Notes: a model not told the origin generated them from the letters alone. A stretch of DNA of 7,025 nucleotides from Candidatus Cardinium sp. cBcalN2 (GCF_022810445.1 NZ_JAACGD010000001.1:1-7025), one strand, 5' to 3'. Shown: positions 1 through 6,418, numbered from the stretch's first letter. Program-made: numbers and translations.

Positions 1-22
1 AGCTTTTTTCATCAGCGCTTGA

Positions 23-66
23 TTTTTTGGCTACTTTTTGATCAAGCAAAAAGTAGCTCTAAAAAA
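23..66. repeat. Perfect 11-bp hairpin flanked by T and A tracts
   Basis: Bases 30-40 (gctactttttg) are the exact reverse complement of 47-57, with a 6-base loop (atcaag). A T-run (23-28) precedes and an A-run (61-66) follows, so either strand would give a stem followed by U residues, as in a bidirectional terminator. A diverged version of the left arm and flank (gcttgattttttg) recurs at 5455-5487, at the far end of repeat copy B, which suggests that this hairpin is the distal end of the same repeat element. Similar palindromes are, from memory, common between genes in Bacteroidota. Confidence 0.6.
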
Positions 67-100
67 TTCATTTTTTACCAGTGTCAGGAACAGATACGGA

Positions 101-206
101 GAAACAGAACTCGCCCGCTACGCGGGCTCAAACAAAGCTGTTTTTCTATTTCAGCTCCAAGGAATGATCGCTGATCGCAATTATTTTACAAGGGGCATTT
201 TTTATT
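101..206 (-). repeat. Interspersed repeat, copy A
   Basis: Read on the minus strand, this copy has a 33-base head block (203-171), a 14-base variable centre (170-157) and an 18-base block agctgaaatagaaaaaca (156-139). The same two blocks occur in copies B (5314-5379) and C (6926-6990). The head differs from B at 3 bases and from C at 2; the second block is identical to B. The centre is unrelated to those of B and C. Downstream lies a GC hairpin (gcccgc at 113-118 pairing with gcgggc at 122-127), at the place where B has its inner hairpin, followed by a ctgttt motif also found in B and C. Seen directly; what the element does is unknown. Confidence 0.75.
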
Positions 207-277
207 TTCGTGCGTAGCGCTACCACAGTAGTGAATGGATACAACTTGATTAAATCTAGTTTCTTAGAAGCGGATCA

Positions 278-348
278 GAACATCATCTGTCTGAAGCCCG
301 CATAGCGGGGTGAGCTTATGATCTTCCCGTTGAAAAACAGATAGTTTT
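278..348. other. Nested hairpin with GC clamp and trailing T-run
   Basis: The outer stem pairs atctgt (285-290) with acagat (337-342). A middle pair is gaag (293-296) with cttc (323-326). The inner hairpin is cccgc (297-301), loop ata, gcggg (305-309). On the plus strand the structure is followed by a run of T at 345-350, as in an intrinsic terminator or the end of a small structured RNA. The inner hairpin resembles the one in repeat copy A at 113-127, so the two may be related. No plus-strand gene is seen to its left in this window. Confidence 0.35.
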
Positions 349-475
349 TTGCTTTACTGTGTGCTACATTCCTTTATAGAAGACTGATAGCCTCATGCTA
401 AAAGTTTATAAACACAGCTGCAATAAAATAGATTTTTCTTCTTTTTTATCAAGAAAAAGGTAACATTAAACAACC

Positions 476-781
476 CTATACTTTAATTTCAACCTCTACA
501 CCACTAGGCAACTCTAACTTGGTTAATGCATCTACTGCCTTTGAACTACTAGAGTAAATATCTATTAATCGCTTATGGGTACAAAGTTCAAACTGTTCCC
601 GTGACTTTTTATTTACGTGTGGAGAACGCAATACGGTATAAATTTCTTTTTTACATGGCAGGGGAATAGGGCCATTTACTACTGTTTTAGTAGCTTTTAC
701 AGCCTTAACGATGCTATCTGCCGATTTATCTAAAAGAAGAGCATCGAATGATTTAAGTTTGATGCGAATTTTTTGATTCAT
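476..781 (-). CDS. rpsJ: 30S ribosomal protein S10
   Basis: This is ribosomal protein S10, a component of the head of the 30S subunit; in other bacteria it also pairs with NusB and contacts NusG in antitermination. The 101-residue product has the usual length. Recognisable blocks are IRIKLKSFD at the start, GPIPLP (residues 37-42), the loop [11 protein letters not shown] (56-66), [11 protein letters not shown] (68-78), and the C-terminal [19 protein letters not shown], typical of Bacteroidota S10. It starts at the ATG at 781 and ends with TAG. It is last in the visible str operon, 24 bases after fusA, with no Shine-Dalgarno sequence visible. What follows it is a repeat region rather than rplC, which is unusual. 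The family assignment is secure. Confidence 0.96.
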   Translation of the reverse strand: MNQKIRIKLKSFDALLLDKSADSIVKAVKATKTVVNGPIPLPCKKEIYTVLRSPHVNKKSREQFELCTHKRLIDIYSSSSKAVDALTKLELPSGVEVEIKV

Positions 782-805
782 ATGATTGTTTGCTATCTGT
801 TCTAC

Positions 806-2947
806 TTATACCGTTATACCTTTTGCTTTATTAATAATAGCTTCTGCTAGGTTTTTAGGAACTGGTTCATAATGCGAAAAAGTTAATGATGCAGAGGCTC
901 TACCTGAAGTAATGGTTCTTAGATCTGTAACATAACCAAATAGCTCTGCCAATGGTACATCTGCTTTCACGATTTGTGTTCCACCTTTACTGTTCATACC
1001 TTTCATAATTCCTCTTCTTCTGTTAAGGTCGCCTGTTACGGGACCTGTAAACTCATTAGGGGTAGCTACTTCTACAGACATAATAGGCTCTAAAAGTACA
1101 GGAGAGGCCTTCTGCGCCGCCGCTCTGAACCCAGCTCTAGCACATAATTCAAAAGATAAAGAATCTGAGTCCACGTCATGATAAGAACCATGAAAGATTT
1201 TAACCCGCATCGATTCTACAGGATAATTGGCCAGCGGACCATTTTCCATAGCAGCTGTAAAGCCTTTCTGAATCGCTGGAATAAACTCTTTAGGGATAAC
1301 GCCCCCAATAATTTTATTGACAAATTCTAACCCTGGCTCAATAGGCTCTCCTTGAACCATTGCTTTAGGCCCTATTTCAAAAACGATATCTGCAAACTTA
1401 CCCCTACCGCCTGTTTGTTTCTTATAGACTTCTTTATGCTCTACTGTGGCTGTCAGTGCCTCTTTGTAGGCTACTTGCGGTGCACCTTGGTTGAGCTCAA
1501 GCTTGAATTCTCGTCTAAGTCGATCAATAATGATTTCTAGGTGTAATTCACCCATGCCCTTGAGAATGGTTTGGCCTGTTTCACGATCAGTTTCCATCCG
1601 TAAGGTTGGATCCTCTTCCATCAGCTTGGCGATAGATAGGGTTAACTTATCTTGGTCTGCTTGCTTTTTAGGTTCAATCGAGTAACCAATTACCGGCTCT
1701 GGAAAGATGATGGCTTCTAGTATCGCTTTATCTTTTTCACCAGTGAGCGTATCGCCTGTTTTAATCTCTTTAAAGCCAACTACTGCGCAAATATCACCTG
1801 CTTGCACCGCGTTAATCGGATTTTGTTTATTGGCATGCATTTGCATAAGCCGTGCAATCCGTTCTTTTTTACCCGTTCTATTGTTATGAACATAAGATCC
1901 GGCATCTAATGTGCCAGCATAGACCCGTAAAAAGGCAAGCCTACCCACAAAAGGATCGGTGGCAATTTTAAAAGCTAATGCAGTAAATGGTTCATTATTT
2001 TCTGGTTTCCTGAGCACGACTTCTCCTGTATCTGGATGGGTACAGGCTACTGGGGGTAAATCTAGTGGAGAAGGCAGGTAGGCACATGCTGCATCCAATA
2101 ATGCTTGAACACCTTTATTTTTAAAAGCAGAACCACAAAGGACAGGAGAAAAAGAAAGATCAATAACTGCTTTTCGAATCGCAGCTCTGACCTCACCTGG
2201 TGTAATAGTATCTGGATTATCAAAAAATTTCTCCATCAATGCTTCATCATAACTAGCTACACTTTCAATCAGATTTTGACGCCACTGGCCAACCGTCTCC
2301 ATTAAGTCTTGAGGAATAGGGACTACCTGGTAAGTCATACCTAAATCATCTTCATTCCAAATGATGGCTTCATTGGTAATCAAATCTACTACCCCTTTAA
2401 AGGCAGCTTCACTACCAATAGGAATTTGCAATGGAACAGGATTGGCTCCTAGTTTTTCCTTGATTTCATTTAAGGCATTAAAAAAATTGGCACCTGCCCT
2501 ATCCATTTTGTTAACAAAACAAATACGAGGCACTCTATACTTATCGGCTTGACGCCAAACAGTTTCAGACTGAGGCTCTACACCAGACACAGCGCAAAAT
2601 AAAGCCACTGCACCATCTAAAACACGCAAAGAGCGCTCTACCTCCACAGTAAAATCGACGTGGCCAGGTGTATCGATGATGTTGACTTTGTAGGTTTGGG
2701 TTTTTTCATTTGCTTTTCCCTGTATAGTAGGATATTTCCAAAATGTAGTAGTGGCAGCCGAGGTAATGGTAATCCCACGTTCTTGCTCTTGGGCCATCCA
2801 ATCCATTACAGCCCCTCCATCATGGACTTCACCTATCTTATGGGTTAGGCCTGTATAATATAAAATGCGCTCAGTAGTGGTGGTTTTACCAGCATCAATA
2901 TGCGCCATGATGCCTATGTTTCTTAAAAAGCTTAGCTCATTTGCCAT
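806..2947 (-). CDS. fusA: Elongation factor G (translocase GTPase)
   Basis: EF-G drives ribosomal translocation of tRNA and mRNA using GTP, and works with RRF in ribosome recycling. The 713-residue product is of full length for the family. The G domain shows the P-loop AHIDAGKT (residues 15-22), switch I RGITI (57-61), DTPGH (92-96), NKMD (146-149) and GSAF (272-275). Domain II begins near 321, domain III near 415 with GMGELHLEI (464-472), domain IV near 492 with the tip loop GSYHDVDS (587-594), and domain V near 618. All the GTPase motifs are intact, so the enzyme should be active. A short insertion at about residues 73-86 separates switch I from the DTPGH motif compared with E. coli. The ATG at 2947 directly follows the rpsG stop codon (TAAATG, no gap), which points to coupled translation. 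Confidence 0.98.
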   Translation of the reverse strand: MANELSFLRNIGIMAHIDAGKTTTTERILYYTGLTHKIGEVHDGGAVMDWMAQEQERGITITSAATTTFWKYPTIQGKANEKTQTYKVNIIDTPGHVDFTVEVERSLRVLDGAVALFCAVSGVEPQSETVWRQADKYRVPRICFVNKMDRAGANFFNALNEIKEKLGANPVPLQIPIGSEAAFKGVVDLITNEAIIWNEDDLGMTYQVVPIPQDLMETVGQWRQNLIESVASYDEALMEKFFDNPDTITPGEVRAAIRKAVIDLSFSPVLCGSAFKNKGVQALLDAACAYLPSPLDLPPVACTHPDTGEVVLRKPENNEPFTALAFKIATDPFVGRLAFLRVYAGTLDAGSYVHNNRTGKKERIARLMQMHANKQNPINAVQAGDICAVVGFKEIKTGDTLTGEKDKAILEAIIFPEPVIGYSIEPKKQADQDKLTLSIAKLMEEDPTLRMETDRETGQTILKGMGELHLEIIIDRLRREFKLELNQGAPQVAYKEALTATVEHKEVYKKQTGGRGKFADIVFEIGPKAMVQGEPIEPGLEFVNKIIGGVIPKEFIPAIQKGFTAAMENGPLANYPVESMRVKIFHGSYHDVDSDSLSFELCARAGFRAAAQKASPVLLEPIMSVEVATPNEFTGPVTGDLNRRRGIMKGMNSKGGTQIVKADVPLAELFGYVTDLRTITSGRASASLTFSHYEPVPKNLAEAIINKAKGITV

Positions 2948-3418
2948 TTATCTCAAGTTAAAATGTGAGAAGGCTCTATTTGAACTAGCCATCTTATGGG
3001 TATCTATCTTACGTTTGAAAGCAGCGCCTTCTTCTTTAGCAGCGGCAATAATTTCATTAGTAAGCCTTTCTGTCATAGTTTTCTCTCCACGGGATCTTGC
3101 ATAATCAATGAGCCATTTCATGCCTAAAAATACCCTTCTATCTGGCCTTATCTCAATCGGAACTTGGAGGGTGGCTCCCCCAACACGCCTACGCTTGACT
3201 TCTAAAGTAGGGGTTACATTGTGGAGTGCTTTACGCCAAACTTCTAATCCTGCTTCTTTTGTTTTCTGAGATACTGATTCGATGGTATCATAAAAAATAC
3301 TAAACGCAAGGCTTTTTTTGCCCCGTTGCATTAATCCATTTACAAATCTGGTCACAAGTGGATCGCCATATTTATAATCAGGTGGTAATACCCTTTTTAT
3401 AGCTTGTTTTCTTCTCAT
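2948..3418 (-). CDS. rpsG: 30S ribosomal protein S7
   Basis: S7 nucleates assembly of the 30S head by binding the 3' domain of 16S rRNA and lines the E site; in E. coli it is also the translational repressor of the str operon. The 156-residue product is of normal length. Visible family blocks are the start MRRKQAIKR, VNGLMQRGKK (residues 27-36), RRRVGGATLQVPIEIRPDRR (a core rRNA-contact stretch) and the C-terminal THKMASSNRAFSHFNLR, which matches the usual THKMAEANRAFSHFR ending. It starts at the ATG at 3418, 31 bases after rpsL. This is the only gene in the operon with a recognisable purine-rich Shine-Dalgarno-like sequence (aaagga) a few bases before its start. Confidence 0.97.
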   Translation of the reverse strand: MRRKQAIKRVLPPDYKYGDPLVTRFVNGLMQRGKKSLAFSIFYDTIESVSQKTKEAGLEVWRKALHNVTPTLEVKRRRVGGATLQVPIEIRPDRRVFLGMKWLIDYARSRGEKTMTERLTNEIIAAAKEEGAAFKRKIDTHKMASSNRAFSHFNLR

Positions 3419-3449
3419 GTTATTCCTTTCACTGAAATTAATTTAAGGC

Positions 3450-3827
3450 TTATTTTTTCTTAGGTTTTTTGGCTCCATATACGGATCTTGCTTGACATCT
3501 TCCATTCACACCAGAGGTATCCAACACACCACGGATAACAGAGTAACTAACACCTGATAAATCTTTTACCCCTCCCCCTCTAATCAACACAATAGAGTGC
3601 TCTTGTAAATTATGGCCTTCTCCAGGAATATAGGTATTGACCTCTTTACCTGTTGTTAAACGCACCCTAGCTACTTTTTTCATAGAAGAGTTTGGCTTTC
3701 TTGGTTTCATAGTATACACTTTGATGCATACACCTCGCCGCTGCGGACAGGATGAAAGAGCTGGTGATTTTGATGCAGAAGTAGTTTTTTTTCTTCCTTT
3801 TTTTACGAGCTGTTGTATGGTTAACAT
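3450..3827 (-). CDS. rpsL: 30S ribosomal protein S12 with divergent decoding-centre loops
   Basis: S12 sits at the decoding centre of the 30S subunit and influences fidelity. The product is 125 residues, aligning without gaps to E. coli and M. tuberculosis S12 as I recall them. Conserved blocks include [18 protein letters not shown] (residues 27-34), KPNS (44-47), the long match [20 protein letters not shown] (66-85) and the C-terminal [13 protein letters not shown]. Two otherwise near-invariant loops are altered: PKKPNSA reads PRKPNSS, so position 43 is R rather than K; and GGRVKDLPGVRYH reads [13 protein letters not shown], giving G86, S91, S94 and S96. K88 and D89 (the usual methylthiolation site) are kept. 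Positions 43, 86 and 91 are sites of streptomycin-resistance changes in other bacteria. It starts at the ATG at 3827 and is first in the operon. Confidence 0.96.
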   Translation of the reverse strand: MLTIQQLVKKGRKKTTSASKSPALSSCPQRRGVCIKVYTMKPRKPNSSMKKVARVRLTTGKEVNTYIPGEGHNLQEHSIVLIRGGGVKDLSGVSYSVIRGVLDTSGVNGRCQARSVYGAKKPKKK

Positions 3828-3863
3828 CTGTTTAATAATATTTTTAGGTTTATTAGGTGTGTA

Positions 3864-3892
3864 AATTTACATAATTATCTAATGGTTAGCAA
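3864..3892 (-). promoter_or_regulatory. Possible promoter for rpsL and the str operon
   Basis: On the minus strand a ttgcta hexamer (3892-3887) is followed, after 17 bases, by taaatt (3869-3864), lying about 37 bases before the rpsL ATG. Each matches the general sigma-70 hexamers at four of six bases. I found no clean Bacteroidota TAnnTTTG element here. The gtaaatttac palindrome (3861-3870) overlaps the putative -10. Weak evidence, based on position and partial matches. Confidence 0.22.
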
Positions 3893-3910
3893 AAGTTAAG
3901 TATTTCTTCA

Positions 3911-3980
3911 CGACATTAGTAAAAAAGGCATTTTTAATTTACTTCTTCCTTTTTGTGGATAGCAAGCCCCTACCACAGTG
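3911..3980 (-). repeat. Possible degenerate repeat copy (D)
   Basis: Plus-strand order here is cga.att, then ggcatttttaattt, then tagc and ctaccacagt (3970-3979). Copy A shows the same order: cgcaatt (176-182), ggggcattttttattt, tagc and ctaccacagt (220-229). The spacing differs and there are many mismatches, so this may be a decayed copy or a chance run of AT-rich matches. The identical 10-base ctaccacagt is the strongest point. Confidence 0.3.
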
Positions 3981-3985
3981 CTCCT

Positions 3986-4007
3986 AAAAAAATTCAATTC
4001 ATTGAAT
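3986..4007 (-). terminator. Small intrinsic terminator after the PTAP/PPxY protein gene
   Basis: On the minus strand, 5 bases after the stop codon at 4013, attcaa (4007-4002) and ttgaat (3997-3992) form a 6-bp stem with a 4-base loop (tgaa), running straight into seven T (3992-3986). The stem is AT-only and therefore weak, but position and T-run fit a Rho-independent terminator that would separate this gene from the str operon. Confidence 0.5.
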
Positions 4008-4012
4008 ACGCA

Positions 4013-4948
4013 CTAATCTTGCTTATTTTGTTGAATGATTACTTGATTCGCATGGCGATTATTTAGTTCGGGTTCTGATTCCCAACCTATATGGTCAAGA
4101 TAGTTTTTGAAATCTTTTAGTAGCTGAGCTTTCCTTTGCTCTTTGATAGTCTGATTTTTAACTCTTTCTTGACTGTCTTTATTAGCCTGGTCTAGTTGGT
4201 TTTGTAACTGCTTCTTTTTTATGTCTAGTTCATAATGTTCCTTCTGAGACCCTAAGCGTTGAGCTTCCTCAATGCAAAACTCTGCATAACAGAGGTGATC
4301 TTTAACTGATTGAAGATGTAGTTTTAAGTTTTCTTTTTCATTAGGTATTTTGGCATTATATCTATTGGATTGTTTTTTAAGGGTTTCTATATCTCTGCCA
4401 CGCCACCAACGAGTCAAGGAACCCGTTATTGCATTACGAAATTTCTGTAGACTAGCTAACCCTTCTTGTAAGTGTAAATGTTTATATTCCAGTTTAGGCA
4501 AGAAGTAGTCTATGTATATTCTGCAATTCTCTATTTCTTTCTCAGCTATGCTTAAAGCATCTTTTGCATACTTTTTTGCATCTTGCTTTGTTTTTGGTTT
4601 CTTTTTGCTAACCGTTTCCAGTTTTATTTCAGTATTTAGGTCATCATCCTCATAGCACTGATTAGATTCTTTATAAGCAGGAGGAGGGTCAGACTGGCTC
4701 AAAAGATCTTTTTTTGGATAAGGAGGAGCAGTAGGTTTCTGTTCCCCAGGAGCCTTAAAACATTGGTTAAGAGCCATTAACCACGGCAACAATAATATAG
4801 ATAAAGCACATCTCGTAACCAATCTAGATGGATATAAAAAAATACCTGGTAATTGTTGCTGCTTACTTTTGCTATTTTCAGTTGATTTTTGTAAGCTATA
4901 CTGGTAGCTATTTGTATCTATTTTTTTAGCGCTATTTGGCTTCATCAT
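4013..4948 (-). CDS. Unrecognised membrane-anchored protein with PTAP and PPxY motifs and a charged helical tail
   Basis: I do not recognise this 311-residue protein. Residues 1-41 are polar (rich in S, K, Q, N). Residues 42-63 are the only hydrophobic segment and end in a cysteine (ALNQC), so it is either a late signal-anchor or a poor lipobox (Q before Cys is atypical). Directly after it comes a proline-rich linker with PTAP (residues 72-75, bases 4724-4735), followed by PPYP and then PPPAY, a PPxY motif (89-92, bases 4673-4684), and an acidic EDDD patch. From about residue 113 the rest is Lys/Glu/Gln-rich and probably helical, with coiled-coil character near 220-285. PTAP and PPxY are the classic motifs that bind Tsg101 and Nedd4-type WW domains in eukaryotes, so an effector-like role is possible but unproven. 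Start: the ATG at 4948 is preferred over the TTG at 4951; the ATG at 4945 is equally possible. It is separated from rpsL by its own terminator. Confidence 0.85.
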   Translation of the reverse strand: MMKPNSAKKIDTNSYQYSLQKSTENSKSKQQQLPGIFLYPSRLVTRCALSILLLPWLMALNQCFKAPGEQKPTAPPYPKKDLLSQSDPPPAYKESNQCYEDDDLNTEIKLETVSKKKPKTKQDAKKYAKDALSIAEKEIENCRIYIDYFLPKLEYKHLHLQEGLASLQKFRNAITGSLTRWWRGRDIETLKKQSNRYNAKIPNEKENLKLHLQSVKDHLCYAEFCIEEAQRLGSQKEHYELDIKKKQLQNQLDQANKDSQERVKNQTIKEQRKAQLLKDFKNYLDHIGWESEPELNNRHANQVIIQQNKQD

Positions 4949-5057
4949 CAAAATTATGGTTTGGTTTACGAAGTTGAAAAATATTAAAAAATTAGGGTGT
5001 AAATATAAAAAATTTATAGACTACTTTATAATTTATTAATTTACACAAGGCTTTAGA

Positions 5058-5255
5058 GCGACTTTAGGGCTATACATAAGAGCAGATTTTGCAATTATAA
5101 TTTATTTTTAGGATAAAACCAAGAAATCCATTAGATTATTTGAAGATAAGGACTTAGGAGCCTACTTTATATTTTGATCATTGAATTATTTTTGTAGAGT
5201 AGAGGCTCAGTTATATCATGCAGACTTTAATTAATTTTAAGTGACCTAAAGTCGC
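5058..5255. repeat. Nested inverted repeats, about 200 bp
   Basis: gcgactttagg (5058-5068) is the exact reverse complement of cctaaagtcgc (5245-5255). Inside lies a second pair, gagcct (5158-5163) and aggctc (5203-5208). The right outer arm can instead pair locally, gacttta (5223-5229) with taaagtc (5247-5253), so two folds compete for the same bases. It could be a decayed mobile element, a structured leader for the minus-strand gene starting at 4948, or coincidence in AT-rich DNA. Confidence 0.4.
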
Positions 5256-5306
5256 CTTATTGCCAAGTACCTAATAGGAGGTTGCTACTCACTTCTATGG
5301 TATCCG

Positions 5307-5487
5307 TTAAAATAAAAAACGCCTCTTGTAAAATAGTTGCGATCAGAAAGCGGCCCTTTACAGCTGAAATAGAAAAACAATTGAAATCGGAGCCCAAAGG
5401 GCCGATGCTGTTTTCCAGCTGTAAGGGGCCGCTTGCCGGAACTTTTTACGGAGGGCTTGATTTTTTGTCCACTTCTTGATGAAAAAA
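5307..5487 (+). repeat. Interspersed repeat, copy B, with an 18-bp stem
   Basis: Head block 5314-5346 and second block 5362-5379 match copies A and C; the variable centre is 5347-5361. In this copy 5349-5366 pairs with 5416-5433 along 18 positions (one G-T pair), then gaaaaca pairs with tgttttc (5409-5415), and an inner hairpin is formed by tcgg/ccc (5387-5394) with gggccga (5399-5405). The whole 85 bases fold into one long interrupted stem. The tail 5455-5487 (gcttgattttttg...) resembles the hairpin at 30-57, which adjoins copy A. A 60-codon frame from the ATG at 5297 crosses the element, but the frame is closed in the other copies. Confidence 0.75.
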
Positions 5488-5570
5488 AATAGGCTAATAG
5501 CCTGCCTAAGTAAAACTTTTATCAGCAGAATATATTAAATTTAGAAGATAATTGTATTATTTTTTTGATC

Positions 5571-6299
5571 ATGCATATTGTTTACGCCTATCTTCGCAAT
5601 CAATTTAAGCAGTCTAGTAATGGGTTGATGCAACTCATTTTAATCCATATTTTAACCTTTTTGTTGCTTTTTTTGTTTAATACTGGATGTTATATCTGTG
5701 GTTATGAAAATCAGATTCCATGGCTTTATGGGCAATTGACTTTTCCTTCTCTTTATCCATTGTTATTGGAACGACCCTGGGCCTTTATCACTTACTCTTT
5801 TATCCATAAAGGTTTTGTAGATTTGTTCTGGGATATTTTTATACTATACATTTTTGGTCAAAAAATTCGGGCTATTACACGCTCAAAGCATATCTTACGG
5901 CTCTATTTTTTAGGACAAATAGTGGGGGCAATGCTTTTTTTTACACTATACCAGTTTTCGCCCCCTTTCAAGGGCGTTGCCGACAGCCTTACCGGTCCTT
6001 CAGCGCCTATTTATGCTATAATGATTGCAGTTTGTGTTTTGATGCCTAGCTTAAAGTTATATTGCTTCTTTTTCTCTTTACCACTACGTTATGTTGCGAT
6101 TACTTTACTGGTAATAGCTCTTGTGCATTTACCCACACAAGATGCGGGTTATTACTTGGCACAATTGGGTGGTGCACTGTCCGGATATCTTTATGCCAGG
6201 CTCTGTAAGAACGATCTAGACATTAATCCTTCTTTTTTTAGTGTACATGGTGTTCGTAGAAGTAGAACAAAAATGTCGGTTACGGTTACTAAAAAGTAA
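5571..6299 (+). CDS. Rhomboid-family membrane protein, probably catalytically dead
   Basis: The 242-residue product has six predicted membrane segments (about 21-39, 72-95, 108-128, 142-160, 161-185, 193-211), as in bacterial rhomboid intramembrane serine proteases. Family marks are RPWAFITYSFIH (68-79) before TM2, the nucleophile motif GPSAP (142-146, Ser144, bases 6000-6002) in TM4, and the TM6 motif AQLGGALSG (197-205). In active rhomboids TM6 reads AHxxG; here the catalytic histidine is Gln198 (CAA, 6162-6164). The TM2 His and Asn that help form the oxyanion site also appear replaced, by Asp84 and Asp88. A pseudoprotease role, such as binding membrane partners without cutting them, is inferred. 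The ATG at 5571 is preferred over the TTG at 5565. A basic tail follows TM6. The family call is fairly sure; loss of activity is likely. Confidence 0.85.
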   Translation: MHIVYAYLRNQFKQSSNGLMQLILIHILTFLLLFLFNTGCYICGYENQIPWLYGQLTFPSLYPLLLERPWAFITYSFIHKGFVDLFWDIFILYIFGQKIRAITRSKHILRLYFLGQIVGAMLFFTLYQFSPPFKGVADSLTGPSAPIYAIMIAVCVLMPSLKLYCFFFSLPLRYVAITLLVIALVHLPTQDAGYYLAQLGGALSGYLYARLCKNDLDINPSFFSVHGVRRSRTKMSVTVTKK

Positions 6300-6367
6300 C
6301 CATTTGCTGAGCAAGGCACTTGGTAAGGTTAAGTTATCTCTTCCAGTCAGCGCTAAATTGCGTATCG

Positions 6368-6416
6368 GCCCCGATAGGGGGCTTAATAGGCACAAATTAA
6401 GTTTTATTTTTAATTT
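6368..6416 (+). promoter_or_regulatory. Two hairpins in the leader of the small membrane protein gene
   Basis: Within the 119-base gap between the two plus-strand genes, gcccc (6368-6372) pairs with ggggc (6378-6382) around a gatag loop, and aaattaa (6394-6400) pairs with ttaattt (6410-6416) ending two bases before the ATG at 6419. The second would hide the ribosome landing site. No T-run follows the GC hairpin, so it is not a typical terminator. A regulatory role is only a suggestion. Confidence 0.25.
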
Positions 6417-6418
6417 AG

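Larger units (their letters stand above)
1..475. other. Gene-free, repeat-filled stretch downstream of rpsJ
   Basis: I see no credible coding region here on either strand. The stretch lies just past the stop codon of rpsJ, where many Bacteroidota have rplC. It contains, from left to right, a perfect 11-bp hairpin (30-57), repeat copy A (minus orientation, core 139-203), a short GC palindrome hairpin (113-127), a 10-bp palindrome (214-223) and a second structured element (278-348). Close to the rpsJ stop there is only a weak AT stem (441-446 with 454-459) without a convincing T-run, so I cannot name a clear terminator for the str operon. Confidence 0.7.
4949..5570. other. Gene-free stretch between divergent genes
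   Basis: This lies between two divergently transcribed genes and should hold both promoters. I see no supported gene or tRNA. It contains long-range inverted repeats (5058-5255), repeat copy B (5307-5487) and a 5-bp hairpin (aggct at 5491-5495 with agcct at 5499-5503). On the minus strand, TATATTTA (5007-5000) lies about 51 bases before the ATG at 4948 and is close to the Bacteroidota -7 consensus TAnnTTTG, but a -33 TTTG is not seen. For the plus-strand gene I see only an AT-rich tract (5530-5566) before the start. Confidence 0.6.

Noticed and set aside
2690..2731. Short insertion in EF-G between switch I and DTPGH as something novel
   Set aside because: Length variation at this place is common among bacterial EF-G proteins and all GTPase motifs are intact.
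1352..3104. Several plus-strand frames of 60-79 codons
   Set aside because: All lie antisense to fusA or rpsG and have shadow-like composition with no recognisable domain.
4757..4768. Clear lipoprotein signal (LNQC) in the unknown membrane protein
   Set aside because: Gln just before Cys departs from the usual small residue, and the hydrophobic segment begins unusually late (residue 42), so I describe it only as possible.
4949..4951. TTG start for the PTAP/PPxY protein (and likewise TTG 5565 for the rhomboid)
   Set aside because: ATG codons lie one and two codons downstream respectively, with no Shine-Dalgarno sequence favouring TTG.
5282..5479. 65-codon open frame as a real gene
   Set aside because: It lies almost wholly within repeat copy B, its frame is closed in copies A and C, and the sequence is better explained by a long hairpin.
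5480..5503. Hairpin aggct/agcct preceded by an A-run, read as a minus-strand terminator
   Set aside because: The stem is only 5 bp and no minus-strand gene lies to its right in a position to need it.
4949..5570. tRNA or known riboswitch in the large gene-free stretch
   Set aside because: I found no T-loop GGTTCGAATCC-like motif or cloverleaf, and no consensus riboswitch core.
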